Source: Malonomonas rubra (GTDB lineage Bacteria; Desulfobacterota; Desulfuromonadia; Desulfuromonadales; Geopsychrobacteraceae). Taken from it: a DNA stretch of 38,754 bases. This document shows positions 25,482 through 34,440 of the stretch, piece by piece. A program made the position numbers and the translations under genes. The number at the start of each line of letters is the position of its first letter. Within the stretch, counting starts at the first letter, position 1. The stretch spans positions 1-38,754 of the forward strand of contig NZ_QKAP01000059.1 in NCBI RefSeq assembly GCF_003247215.1. The letters run 5' to 3'. A model generated the notes under the pieces. The model worked only from the letters and a program-made list of their open reading frames with translations. It ran no database searches and was not told the origin of the DNA.

Positions 25482-26969
25482 TTACTCCTCCTGACTCTGA
25501 TCCTGGATCGGTGATTCCGGTGAGCCACCACCGCTGGCATTGAGCACCCAGGTGTCTTTACTTCCTCCCCCCTGTGACGAGTTGACCACTAGCGACCCTT
25601 TTTTCAGGGCCACCCGGGTCAGTCCTCCCGGCAGGACGTAGACACTGTCCTTGCCGTAGAGAATATAGGGACGCAGGTCGACATGCCGCCCTTCGAAGTG
25701 ATCGTTGACCAGCACCGGAACCCGCGACAGCGCCAGGGTCGGTTGAGCGATATAGGTACGTGGCTTGGCTTTGATCCGCGTAGCGAATTCATCCCTCTCG
25801 GCCTGGGTCGCGTGTGGACCGACCAGCATGCCATACCCGCCCGATTCGTTGACCGCCTTGACCACCAGCTTGTCGAGGTTCTCCAGAACGTACTTACGGT
25901 CATCCTCACGCCAGCAGGCGTAAGTTGGCACGTTCTGGGTAATCGCCTCCTCGCCAAGGTAATACTTAATGATCTCAGGGACGTAGGCATAGACAGCCTT
26001 GTCATCTGCCACACCGGTTCCCGGCGCGTTGGCAAGGGCGACCTTCCCTTTACTGTAGGCTTTCATCAAGCCTGGCACGCCAAGCATCGAATCGGGACGG
26101 AAGGCCTTCGGGTCCATGAAATCATCATCAATCCGCCGATAGATGACATCGACCCGCTCCAGTCCCTTGGTGGTGCGCATCATCACCTCTCCCTTATGAA
26201 CCACCAGGTCACTTCCCTCGACCAGCGGAACTCCCATCTGCTGCGCCAAGAAGCTGTGCTCGAAGTAAGCGGAGTTGTAGATACCGGGGGTCCAGACCAC
26301 CACCATCGGGGATCGCACTCCGTCTGGTGCCATCTGTTGCAGCATCTCCAGCAGGCGGCTTGGGTAGTCAGTGACAGGCTGCACGCTGCAGGCGTCGAAC
26401 ACCGTCGGAAAGGTCCGTTTCATGATCAGCCGGTTTTCCAGCACGTAGGATACCCCGGACGGGCAACGCAGGTTATCCTCAAGGACGTAGAACTGGCCGT
26501 CGCCGTGCCGGACCAAGTCTGTGCCGGTGATGTGACACCAGACTCCGCTGGGTGGTTGCAGACCGATACAGGGTTTGCGAAAACCTTCGGCGGTGAGTAC
26601 CAAATCCGCCGGGACTACACCATCCTTGAGAATCTTCTGGTCATTGTAGATATCATTGATAAATGCATTCAGGGCGGTGATGCGTTGCTTGAGGCCCTTT
26701 TCGAGATTTTCCCACTCTTTGGCCTGAACGATCCGCGGGACGATGTCGAAGGGGAAGATCTTTTCGATCTGCGCGTCGTTGCCGTAAACATTGAAGGTGA
26801 TCCCCAGGTTCAGTAATGCCAGTTCCGCTGCCTTCTGCCGCCGTTGCAACTCGGTCTCAGGTAGTGCGTTTATCCTTTCGATCAGCACATCGGCGCCACC
26901 GCGAGGCTGATTCTGTTCATCGAAAAGTTCGTCATAAAATCCCTCTGTTTCATATCTATCAAATCTCAT
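25482..26969 (-). CDS. Circularly permuted type ATP-grasp protein (DUF404/DUF407)
   Basis: Predicted carboxylate-amine ligase of the permuted ATP-grasp group, 495 aa. Putative nucleotide and metal segments are intact: [14 protein letters not shown] (about 162-175), [11 protein letters not shown] (about 274-284), [11 protein letters not shown] (371-381) and [12 protein letters not shown] at 26969 has AAAGGAG about seven bases upstream; the longer frame from 27020 has no such site. It is followed two bases later by the alpha-E gene, giving the classic ATP-grasp/alpha-E pair. The substrate is unknown. Homologues are predicted to form short peptides or tag proteins, with the neighbouring transglutaminase-fold proteins as peptidases or ligases. 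Confidence 0.92.
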   Translation of the reverse strand: MRFDRYETEGFYDELFDEQNQPRGGADVLIERINALPETELQRRQKAAELALLNLGITFNVYGNDAQIEKIFPFDIVPRIVQAKEWENLEKGLKQRITALNAFINDIYNDQKILKDGVVPADLVLTAEGFRKPCIGLQPPSGVWCHITGTDLVRHGDGQFYVLEDNLRCPSGVSYVLENRLIMKRTFPTVFDACSVQPVTDYPSRLLEMLQQMAPDGVRSPMVVVWTPGIYNSAYFEHSFLAQQMGVPLVEGSDLVVHKGEVMMRTTKGLERVDVIYRRIDDDFMDPKAFRPDSMLGVPGLMKAYSKGKVALANAPGTGVADDKAVYAYVPEIIKYYLGEEAITQNVPTYACWREDDRKYVLENLDKLVVKAVNESGGYGMLVGPHATQAERDEFATRIKAKPRTYIAQPTLALSRVPVLVNDHFEGRHVDLRPYILYGKDSVYVLPGGLTRVALKKGSLVVNSSQGGGSKDTWVLNASGGGSPESPIQDQSQEE

Positions 26970-27063
26970 ATAAATCTCCTTTAAGATGAGACAGACCTCC
27001 TGAGCATAAAGCCAGGACATGCAAATCAGGGATTTACGCCTTTGTAAATCGATTGCAACTAAA

Positions 27064-27945
27064 TTATTCAGTCAGTCTGGCAACATCGACGGAAACTACA
27101 ACAGTGTGTTCTCCGCCGCCCAATGCGATCCCTTTTAAGGGGGATACATCTGAAAAATCACGCCCCCAGGCTACCGTGATATGCTGCTCAGCAGGTATTT
27201 GATTGTTGGTCGGATCAAAATCGATCCAGCCGATGCCCGGAGAAAAAATCGAAAACCAAGCATGCGACGCATCCGCGCCTACCAGCCGTTTCGTTCCGGG
27301 GGGTGGGATCGTTTCAATATAACCGCTCACATATCTTGCGGCAAGCCCCATAGCCCGCAAACAGCCGATGCCGAGATGGGCAAAGTCCTGGCAGACTCCG
27401 TGTCGATTCGCTAGTACCTCCTGCAGGGGGGTACTGATCGTCGTGACCTCCGGGTCATAACGGAAATCCTGGTAGATGCGCTGCATCAACTCCTCGACCG
27501 CCTCCGGCAACGGCCGCCCCGGCGGAAAGGATGGACTGGCATAGTCGACTAGTTGCGGGATTTCCCGAACCAGCGGCGAATCGTACAGATAGGGGAGCAC
27601 TGTCAGGGTGTCGGGGTTCCTGACCGTACGCAGATGCGCCCGCACACCGTCCCAGGCTTTGCCCTGTGTTGCATCGAACAGTGCTTGATTGGCAATGATC
27701 TCCACCTCGCTCTGCGCTGTGACGACCAGCTTTTCGTGTGGTTCCTGCAGGGCAAAATGCGTCACCCGGTTGCCGAAAAAATCTTTCCTCTCGTGGAGGT
27801 CGTCGGCTGTGGGAGAAACCTTCAGAGAGCTGTTTCGGCACAGCTGGAACTCGGTGCTGCGAGGCAGCAGGCTGGCCTGGTTGCGACACAGCTGGACCGG
27901 TTCGCTGTAGTGGTATTCGGTAATATGTTTGATCCGGTATTTCAT
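27064..27945 (-). CDS. Transglutaminase-like cysteine protease-fold protein
   Basis: Bacterial transglutaminase-like protein, 293 aa, with no signal peptide, so cytoplasmic. An N-terminal beta domain ([20 protein letters not shown]) is typical of the family linked to DUF403/407 genes. The triad is visible: Cys in HGVCQDFAH, His in ASHAWFSIF and Asp in WIDFDPTN. Such proteins usually cleave amide bonds rather than cross-link. Its start overlaps the stop of the fused ATP-grasp gene (ATGA). The gap of 94 bases to the next gene holds a small GATTTAC/GTAAATC hairpin. Confidence 0.93.
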   Translation of the reverse strand: MKYRIKHITEYHYSEPVQLCRNQASLLPRSTEFQLCRNSSLKVSPTADDLHERKDFFGNRVTHFALQEPHEKLVVTAQSEVEIIANQALFDATQGKAWDGVRAHLRTVRNPDTLTVLPYLYDSPLVREIPQLVDYASPSFPPGRPLPEAVEELMQRIYQDFRYDPEVTTISTPLQEVLANRHGVCQDFAHLGIGCLRAMGLAARYVSGYIETIPPPGTKRLVGADASHAWFSIFSPGIGWIDFDPTNNQIPAEQHITVAWGRDFSDVSPLKGIALGGGEHTVVVSVDVARLTE

Positions 27946-30485
27946 TGTCCCTCCCTATGCCGGCTTCCCAACTGACGCGGTTCGAGCGTGGGACTGAAAT
28001 AAAGCCACATCAGCTCTTCTGAAAGCTTTTGCAGGCGCTCTTCCTGTTCGGTGAGAAAACTTTCCAGCAGGGGGTAGATTTCCTCATCGCTCGACATCTT
28101 GATCAATCTTTGTTGCACGGTATCGTTCAGCTCATTGATTGCCTGAGTGATTAGCTGGTCATCGGAGCGCGGTTCCGCCTCCTGGTTGTGGGGTAACGAC
28201 TGGATGTGTTTTTTCAGCTGGCGCAGCTGGCAGGCTAGAGCGCGGGGATAGTTTTCGTCCATCAACAATAGTTCCAGCACCGGTGCCAGCTGGATAAACG
28301 AGCGATAGCGCCGGCGAAATACGATCAGGCTGTTGCAGGTCGCCAGCACCGCCTCCAGAACCTGTGCGCCCATTGCGCCAGTGTAACTGGGTACCAGCGC
28401 CGCACGCAGCAGCGCGATCAGGTTCAAGGCGCGCTCCAGACGCCGACCAATGTTCAACAGCTGCCAGGCGGTTTCTCGAGACATATTTTCATAGGCCAGG
28501 CCGCTGAACCCAGCTAGCTGAATGATCAGCCGGTTGATGCTTTCATGTAATCTACCGCTGCCGATCTGCAGGCTGGAAATCTTCGGGTTCCAGTTCTGCT
28601 TCATGTTATCGATAACCCTCCAGGCGTCGGCCGGCAACAGGTCGCGAATGGCGTAAGCCGCATTCCACAAGGAGTTCAGTGATGAGCGAATCCCTCCCGG
28701 GCGTACATCGCGTACCAGGGAGAGCAGTTCCTCACGCGGGTTCTCGAGCTTCTCCTGTGAGCCTTCCCCGACAAAGCCGGGATAGGTCAACGTGACATGG
28801 GTTAGCGCGCGCAGCAGATGATTCAGAGCGAGTCGGTCATCGGCATCGCGAAACTCGTTCACCTCGCGCAGCTTGACCAGGATCGACCTTAGCAGTCGGG
28901 CGGTTTGTTCTGCGCGTTCTGCATAGCGCCCGGCCCAGAACAGGTTTTCCGCTGCCCGGCTCGGGAGTGAGCTGGCCTGGGATTTGATCAACTGGTTTGG
29001 TTGCGCTTGCAACCAAAGGTTGACCTGTTTGCCCGGTTCCGGGGTTAGCACCCAGGTGTCCTTGATTTCGTCCCCTGGCTGATTAAGTTGCAGCAGGCTG
29101 TCTTGCTCCGAGCCAACCCGGGTTACTCCCCCAGGCATGACCGAGTATGAATCTTCCTTTGCTGTCAGGTAGACGCTCAGTAGGCTCTGCTTGGAACAGA
29201 TGCGGTCATCCGCAAATGCCGGATAGGTCGCAAAATCGATCAGCTGTTGGCCGACGAACAGGTGCGGTTTGGCCTGAATCAGTTTTCTCCACTTGCGCTG
29301 TGCGGCAACGTTGCTACCGTGGGTTGCTACTGGCAGGTTTGGCAGGGGGTGAATCGGCTTGATGATAAGCCGGTCGAGATGTTCCAGAACATAGTTGCGC
29401 TCTTTCTCCTGTCCACACCACCAGGTCGCAACTGAAGGGATTTTCAGCTCCTCGCCCAGATAGTGTCGGCAGATTCCTGGCAGAAATGCCATTAACCCTG
29501 GATTTTCCAGCACGCTGCTACCGATCGGGTTGGCAATGGCAACATTGCCTCGCCTCACCACCTGCAGCAGGCCGGCGACTCCGAGCAACGAATCGCTGCG
29601 CAATTCCAGCGAGTCGCAATAATCATCATCAAGTCGGCGCAAGATCACATCGACTTGGCGCAAGCCTTCGACCGATTTCAGCCATAGGCGGTTGTCCCGG
29701 ACGGTCAGATCCCCTCCCTGAACCAGGGGGTAACCGAGATAGGAGGCTAGGTAGGCGTGCTCGAAAAATGAGCCATGGTCAGGACCGGGAGAGAGCATGA
29801 CAATGCAGGGGTCCTGCTGGTTGTGCCGGGCCAGGTGGGTCAGGTTGTTGCGCAGGGCACGGAAATACCAGGCTAGGCGGTGAACCTGGAAGTCAGTAAA
29901 AATCTGCGGGAAACTGCGGGTCATGATGATCCGGGTTTCCAGCGCGTAGCCGGCTCCAAGCGGGGGGTTGACGTAGTCGTCAATCACCCAGTAACTACCG
30001 TTCCGACTTTTGGCCACATTGGCTGAATAGAGGCTTAAGGCCGGCTGGTCAGGAGGGATCAGGCCGAGGCAGGGATAGAGGAAATTTTTATGGGCAAACA
30101 CCAATTCCGGTGGCAGCAGCCCGTTGGCGATCAGCTTCTGCGGACCGTAGATGTCCTTCAGCAGAAGGTTCAGCAGTTCTGCCCTCTGAATCAGGGCCTC
30201 TTCCAGTTGCGCCCACTCCGCGGAGCCGAACACCAATGGAATCGGGTCAAATTGCCAAGCACGCTGGGCTTTGGGAGAATCGAAAACGTTGTGGATCGCG
30301 CCGTTTTCCTGCAGCAACCGTTTGGCATCCTTGCTCCGTCTCTGCAGCCGTTTGGTGCTGAACTTTTCCAGCGCTTGCATGAGCTGCTCCCAGTGTGGCG
30401 AGAGATCCCCAGATGCGGAATAAACTCCACTGTTTACCACCTGTGCAACGTCTTTGTCTGGCAGAGGAATTGATTTGTCCTTCAC
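27942..30485 (-). CDS. Fused permuted ATP-grasp and alpha-E protein
   Basis: An 847-aa protein. Residues about 60-490 are the DUF404/407 ATP-grasp part and 505-840 an alpha-E domain (AENLFWAGRYAERAEQTARLL). Compared with the stand-alone paralogue in the same operon, the LEDN motif reads VIDDYVNPPLG (167-177). The Gly-rich [10 protein letters not shown] loop reads KPIHPLPNLP (375-384). LRRLDDDY and MPGGVTRVG are kept. It may therefore bind a different nucleotide or substrate, or have lost activity; the fused subfamily may share these changes. It lies 38 bases after the large transglutaminase gene and is coupled to the next one. Confidence 0.92.
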   Translation of the reverse strand: MKDKSIPLPDKDVAQVVNSGVYSASGDLSPHWEQLMQALEKFSTKRLQRRSKDAKRLLQENGAIHNVFDSPKAQRAWQFDPIPLVFGSAEWAQLEEALIQRAELLNLLLKDIYGPQKLIANGLLPPELVFAHKNFLYPCLGLIPPDQPALSLYSANVAKSRNGSYWVIDDYVNPPLGAGYALETRIIMTRSFPQIFTDFQVHRLAWYFRALRNNLTHLARHNQQDPCIVMLSPGPDHGSFFEHAYLASYLGYPLVQGGDLTVRDNRLWLKSVEGLRQVDVILRRLDDDYCDSLELRSDSLLGVAGLLQVVRRGNVAIANPIGSSVLENPGLMAFLPGICRHYLGEELKIPSVATWWCGQEKERNYVLEHLDRLIIKPIHPLPNLPVATHGSNVAAQRKWRKLIQAKPHLFVGQQLIDFATYPAFADDRICSKQSLLSVYLTAKEDSYSVMPGGVTRVGSEQDSLLQLNQPGDEIKDTWVLTPEPGKQVNLWLQAQPNQLIKSQASSLPSRAAENLFWAGRYAERAEQTARLLRSILVKLREVNEFRDADDRLALNHLLRALTHVTLTYPGFVGEGSQEKLENPREELLSLVRDVRPGGIRSSLNSLWNAAYAIRDLLPADAWRVIDNMKQNWNPKISSLQIGSGRLHESINRLIIQLAGFSGLAYENMSRETAWQLLNIGRRLERALNLIALLRAALVPSYTGAMGAQVLEAVLATCNSLIVFRRRYRSFIQLAPVLELLLMDENYPRALACQLRQLKKHIQSLPHNQEAEPRSDDQLITQAINELNDTVQQRLIKMSSDEEIYPLLESFLTEQEERLQKLSEELMWLYFSPTLEPRQLGSRHREGQ

Positions 30486-30523
30486 GTTAGACTCACTGAC
30501 ATTCTGTCTGTTTTTACAATCGG

Positions 30524-33500
30524 TTATGCCGGTTTACGGCGCAGATCAAGAGTATATGGAAACTCCAGGTTGATCTCTTCGCTTGGCGGTGTTTGTGGCC
30601 CCGGAGGTGACCCCTTGGGGAAAAACTTGCCAAGCGCTCGATATTCCGGCAGCGGTTGCAATGGCCCCTGGGTGTGACTGGTCTCCCGGAATAATGTCAC
30701 CCGCCGGGCCTCGGCGGTTATGGCATTGACCGGAAAATCATCGTAACTGCGGCCACCCGGGTGGGATACATGATAGCTGCAGCCACCGATAGAACGTCCG
30801 TTCCAAGTGTCGATCACATCAAAAACCAGCGGCGAGTGAACCGGAATTGTGGGGTGCAATGCGGAAGGCGGTGCCCAGGCCCTGTACCGCACCCCGGCGA
30901 CAAATTCATCTTTCCGCCCTGTCTTATGCAGCGGCAAGCGCCGACCGTTGCAGGTGATGACATGCCGCTCCTCGGTCAGACCCGTCACTCTCACCTGCAA
31001 CCGCTCCATCGACGAATCGACGAAGCGCGCAGTGCCCTGACTCCCCACCTCTTCGCCCAGCACATGCCAGGGTTCGATGGCAAAACGTAGCTCTAGCTCG
31101 ATATCATCAACCTGTACCGTGCCATACCTCGGGAAGCGGAATTCGAAGAACGGTTCAAACCAGTCGAACTGAAACTGATAACCGGCGGTCTGCAGATCGG
31201 AAACCACCTGCTTGATGTCCTGCCGGACAAAATAAGGCAGCAGGAACCGGTCGTGCAGTGCCGTCCCCCAGCGCACCAGTTCATGCTTGTAGGGTCGTTT
31301 CCAGAACCAGGCAATCAGGGTGCGCAGCAGCAGATTCTGCACCAGGCTCATCTGCGCATGTGGCGGCATCTCGAAGGCTCGCAGTTCGACTATCCCGAGA
31401 CGGCCGGAAGCGCTGTCGGGCGAATAAAGCTTGTCGATGCAGAACTCGGCGCGATGGGTATTGCCAGTCACATCGATCAACAGGTTGCGTAGAAGCCGAT
31501 CGACCAGCCAGGGGCTCGGGACTTCCCCCTCCGGCATCTGCTCAAAAGCGATTTCCAGCTCGTAGATGGAATCCTCCCGCGCCTCATCAATGCGCGGTGC
31601 CTGACTGGTTGGCCCCATGAACATTCCGGAGAACAGGTAGGAAAGTCCGGGGTGATGCTGCCAGTAACTGACCAGGCTGCGCAAAAGGTCTGGTCGCCGC
31701 AGCAGGGGGCTGTCCGCCGGCGTTGGGCCTCCGATGGTGATGTGGTTGCCACCCCCAGTGCCTGTATGGTGGCCATCGAGCATGAACTTCTCGGTGCCGA
31801 GGCGGGCCAGCCGCGCCTGCTCATAGAGGGTCTGGGTGTTCTCGACGATCTCTCGCCAGCTGTTCGCCGGGTGAATGTTGACTTCGATCACTCCCGGATC
31901 GGGCGTCACCGAGAGACGTTCGATTCGCCAGTCGCGCGGCGGCTCGTAGCCCACGATGACCACCGGCATCTGCAGCTTGGTCGCCGTCGTCTCGATCAGG
32001 GCGATCAGGTCGAGGTAATGTTCCAGTACCCCGAGTGGCGGCATAAAAATATTCAAACGACCGGTGTGCGCTTCTATGCAGAGCGCGGTGTGGCTGATCT
32101 CAACCAGTTTTTCCTCCACATCACGTTCCAGTTTGGTGGTCGGAGGTTGAGGGATTGCCTCCTCCTGGATTTCCGGTTCCAGTTTCCCGGCCCAGAGTCC
32201 ATGGTAGTTTTCAAGTTCCGGCAAGGGCTGAAACTGGCTTTGCTCAACGAAAGGCTCGCGCTTTTCCGGAGCAACCCAGGGGAGCGAGGCGAGTGGCAAG
32301 CGCAATCCCATTGGCGAGTCGCCGGGGATCAGTAGCATCTTCCCGTTGCGGAACTCCCAAGGGGTGGTCCCCCAAGTCTGGGTTTGCCAGTCCCAGCGCA
32401 GCGGGAGCGCATAACCGACCGGATTGCCCAATCCCCGTTGCAGCACCTGCGCGAGGGTGCGCCGCTCCACTGAATCATTCAGTTTGGCACTCGCCGGATC
32501 GATGTTGGCCGGCACCGTTCCTTCTTTCCAGAGCCAGTAAAGGGTGTCTTCGTAACCAGGCACCAACGCATCCGCCCCAAACCCGAGTGTTTCGCTCAAT
32601 GACTGAGCAAATGCCAATGCGTCTGCGTGGTCATAGCCGTAATCTCGGGAGATGTCTGCCAGTAACTCGGGATTCTGCCAGATCGGTTGCCGGTCCTTGC
32701 GCCAGAAGCAGCCGTTGGCCCAGCGCGGTAGCGGTTCTCCTGGGTACCATTTCCCCTGGCCGAAATGCAGCAACCCACCGATGGAGAAATTGTCACGTAG
32801 CCGGAGGGTCAGATCGTATGCAAGCTGGCGCTTATGTTGGCCGTCAGCCTTGGTGTTCCACTCGGCACCATCCATATCGTCGATGGAGACAAAGGTCGGT
32901 TCTCCTCCCATGGTCAGGCGGACATCTCCAGCTGTCAGCTCTTCATCGACTTTTTCGCCGAGAGCGTTGATCAATAACCATTGCTCGTTGCTGTATGGTT
33001 TGGTGACGCGTGGATCTTCGTGAATTCGGCTGACCTTGTTGCTGTGTTCAAATTCCACCTCGCAGACGTCGGTCGCCCCGGTGACCGGGGCAGCGCTGGC
33101 AGGGTGCGGCGTACAGGCGAGCGGGATATGTCCCTCGCTGGCGAGAAGCCCGGAGGTCGGGTCGAGACCGACCCAGCCGGCTCCAGGAACATAAACCTCG
33201 GTCCAGGCGTGCAGGTCGGTGAAATCGGCTTCAGGTCCGGAGGGGCCGTCGAGTGATTTTTCGTCCGGCGTCAGCTGCACCAGGTAGCCACTGACAAAGC
33301 GGGCCGCCAACCCCAGATGGCGGAAAATCTGCACCAGCAGCCAAGCCGAATCGCGGCAGGAACCGATTTTGCGCTCCAAGGTGGTGTCGCTGGACTGTAT
33401 CCCCGGCTCCAGGCGCACGCTGTAGGTGATCGCCTGCTGCACCTGGCGATTGACATCGACCAGAAAATCGACGGTCTTGATTTCGGAACGGTCGATCTTT

Positions 33501-33895
33501 TCCAGCCAGTTCTTCAATAACGGTCCGGAATCGACGATCTGGAGATAGGGGGCGAGCTCGCGGCGTTCCAGTTCGGTGTAACTGAAGGGATACTTCTCCG
33601 CGTAATCCTCGATAAAAAAATCGAACGGATTGTAGGCGGTCATGTCGGCGATCACTTCAACTTCGAAGCACAGTTCGCGGGTTTTCTCCAGAAACACCAG
33701 CCGTGCCAGATAATTGCCGAACGCATCCTGCTGCCAATTGATGAAATGTTTCTGTGGGGTGACCTTCAGCGAGAAGGCCCGGATCGGCGTCCGGCAGTGG
33801 GGGGCTGGCCGTAGTCGCAGCACATGCGGTGAGAGGGACACTGGCCTGTCAAATTTGTATTTGGTGACATGATTGCAGGCGATGCGGATCGGCAT
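30524..33895 (-). CDS. Transglutaminase-DUF2126 fusion protein
   Basis: A 1123-aa protein, first in the five-gene operon. The N-terminal 290 residues are a transglutaminase-like domain with the triad Cys (GSCRDSAWL), His (DLHAWTEVY) and Asp (GLDPTSG). The remainder is DUF2126, with GGEPTFVSIDDMD, FWRKDRQPIW and the conserved HHTGTGGGNHITIGG block. DUF2126 has been predicted to be a COOH-NH2 ligase-like domain related to glutamate-cysteine ligases. ATG at 33895 has AGGGG seven bases upstream; the TTG two codons earlier is less likely. A peptidase fold and a ligase fold in one chain suggests a make-and-trim cycle. Confidence 0.93.
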   Translation of the reverse strand: MPIRIACNHVTKYKFDRPVSLSPHVLRLRPAPHCRTPIRAFSLKVTPQKHFINWQQDAFGNYLARLVFLEKTRELCFEVEVIADMTAYNPFDFFIEDYAEKYPFSYTELERRELAPYLQIVDSGPLLKNWLEKIDRSEIKTVDFLVDVNRQVQQAITYSVRLEPGIQSSDTTLERKIGSCRDSAWLLVQIFRHLGLAARFVSGYLVQLTPDEKSLDGPSGPEADFTDLHAWTEVYVPGAGWVGLDPTSGLLASEGHIPLACTPHPASAAPVTGATDVCEVEFEHSNKVSRIHEDPRVTKPYSNEQWLLINALGEKVDEELTAGDVRLTMGGEPTFVSIDDMDGAEWNTKADGQHKRQLAYDLTLRLRDNFSIGGLLHFGQGKWYPGEPLPRWANGCFWRKDRQPIWQNPELLADISRDYGYDHADALAFAQSLSETLGFGADALVPGYEDTLYWLWKEGTVPANIDPASAKLNDSVERRTLAQVLQRGLGNPVGYALPLRWDWQTQTWGTTPWEFRNGKMLLIPGDSPMGLRLPLASLPWVAPEKREPFVEQSQFQPLPELENYHGLWAGKLEPEIQEEAIPQPPTTKLERDVEEKLVEISHTALCIEAHTGRLNIFMPPLGVLEHYLDLIALIETTATKLQMPVVIVGYEPPRDWRIERLSVTPDPGVIEVNIHPANSWREIVENTQTLYEQARLARLGTEKFMLDGHHTGTGGGNHITIGGPTPADSPLLRRPDLLRSLVSYWQHHPGLSYLFSGMFMGPTSQAPRIDEAREDSIYELEIAFEQMPEGEVPSPWLVDRLLRNLLIDVTGNTHRAEFCIDKLYSPDSASGRLGIVELRAFEMPPHAQMSLVQNLLLRTLIAWFWKRPYKHELVRWGTALHDRFLLPYFVRQDIKQVVSDLQTAGYQFQFDWFEPFFEFRFPRYGTVQVDDIELELRFAIEPWHVLGEEVGSQGTARFVDSSMERLQVRVTGLTEERHVITCNGRRLPLHKTGRKDEFVAGVRYRAWAPPSALHPTIPVHSPLVFDVIDTWNGRSIGGCSYHVSHPGGRSYDDFPVNAITAEARRVTLFRETSHTQGPLQPLPEYRALGKFFPKGSPPGPQTPPSEEINLEFPYTLDLRRKPA

Positions 33896-34440
33896 AAGCA
33901 AACCCCTGTCTTAGGCGGAAAAATTCAATTCAGAGCCAACTCAGACATTTTGATCAATAATAGCATGTTCATATTTTTCTGACGCCTCCTTTGCGATGAA
34001 GATATCTAGGTTTTTTTTTGTCATATCGATCAACTCCGGAAGTTTTCTTTGTCTTTGTGCCTCGGCAGCGGGAGGGGGGGACTCAGCAACTCAAGTTTTT
34101 CAGCTCAATGTTACGGAAAGCTTTCTTTGGGGCTGTATTAAAAGATTTTTTTCGACAGCTTTTCAGGGTGGGAGATTCTGGAGAGAAAATGCCTAATCTG
34201 GATTGATGTATTGATCGAAATCTTCTATAGGCTGCGGCAGGATCTGCTTGAAAAGGAATAGCAACTCTTTTTATGCCTTTTTTTCAAAGCTTTTAATGCT
34301 GAGCGGGAAAATGTTGGCGTGTGCTACCTTGCCGGTTGAAATCTTCGCTAAAATTACAAAAAACCTTTTAAATCGCTTGTCTTCAGATTCTTTGGGTGCT
34401 AGCTTAGTACCCTTTTTCGTTCTATGTATAAGGACTGCTT
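33896..34440. other. Intergenic stretch between divergent genes, no gene recognised
   Basis: A T-rich 545-base gap. It must hold the promoters of the minus-strand transglutaminase operon and the plus-strand radical SAM gene. The short open frames in it lack ribosome sites and look non-coding. I see no convincing -35/-10 pair, hairpin terminator or repeat. Confidence 0.5.

Noticed and set aside
25683-26816. Long plus-strand open frame of 377 codons
   Set aside because: It is antisense to the well-supported ATP-grasp gene and shows no family features or ribosome site.
27031-27050. GATTTAC/GTAAATC hairpin between the transglutaminase and ATP-grasp genes
   Set aside because: It is short, has no T-run in the operon direction and cannot be called a terminator or operator on its own.
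32155-32970. Plus-strand open frame of 271 codons
   Set aside because: It is a shadow of the transglutaminase-DUF2126 gene: low-complexity and proline/arginine-rich.
33996-34206. Short open frames in the gap before the radical SAM gene
   Set aside because: No ribosome sites, T-rich composition and no protein-like pattern.
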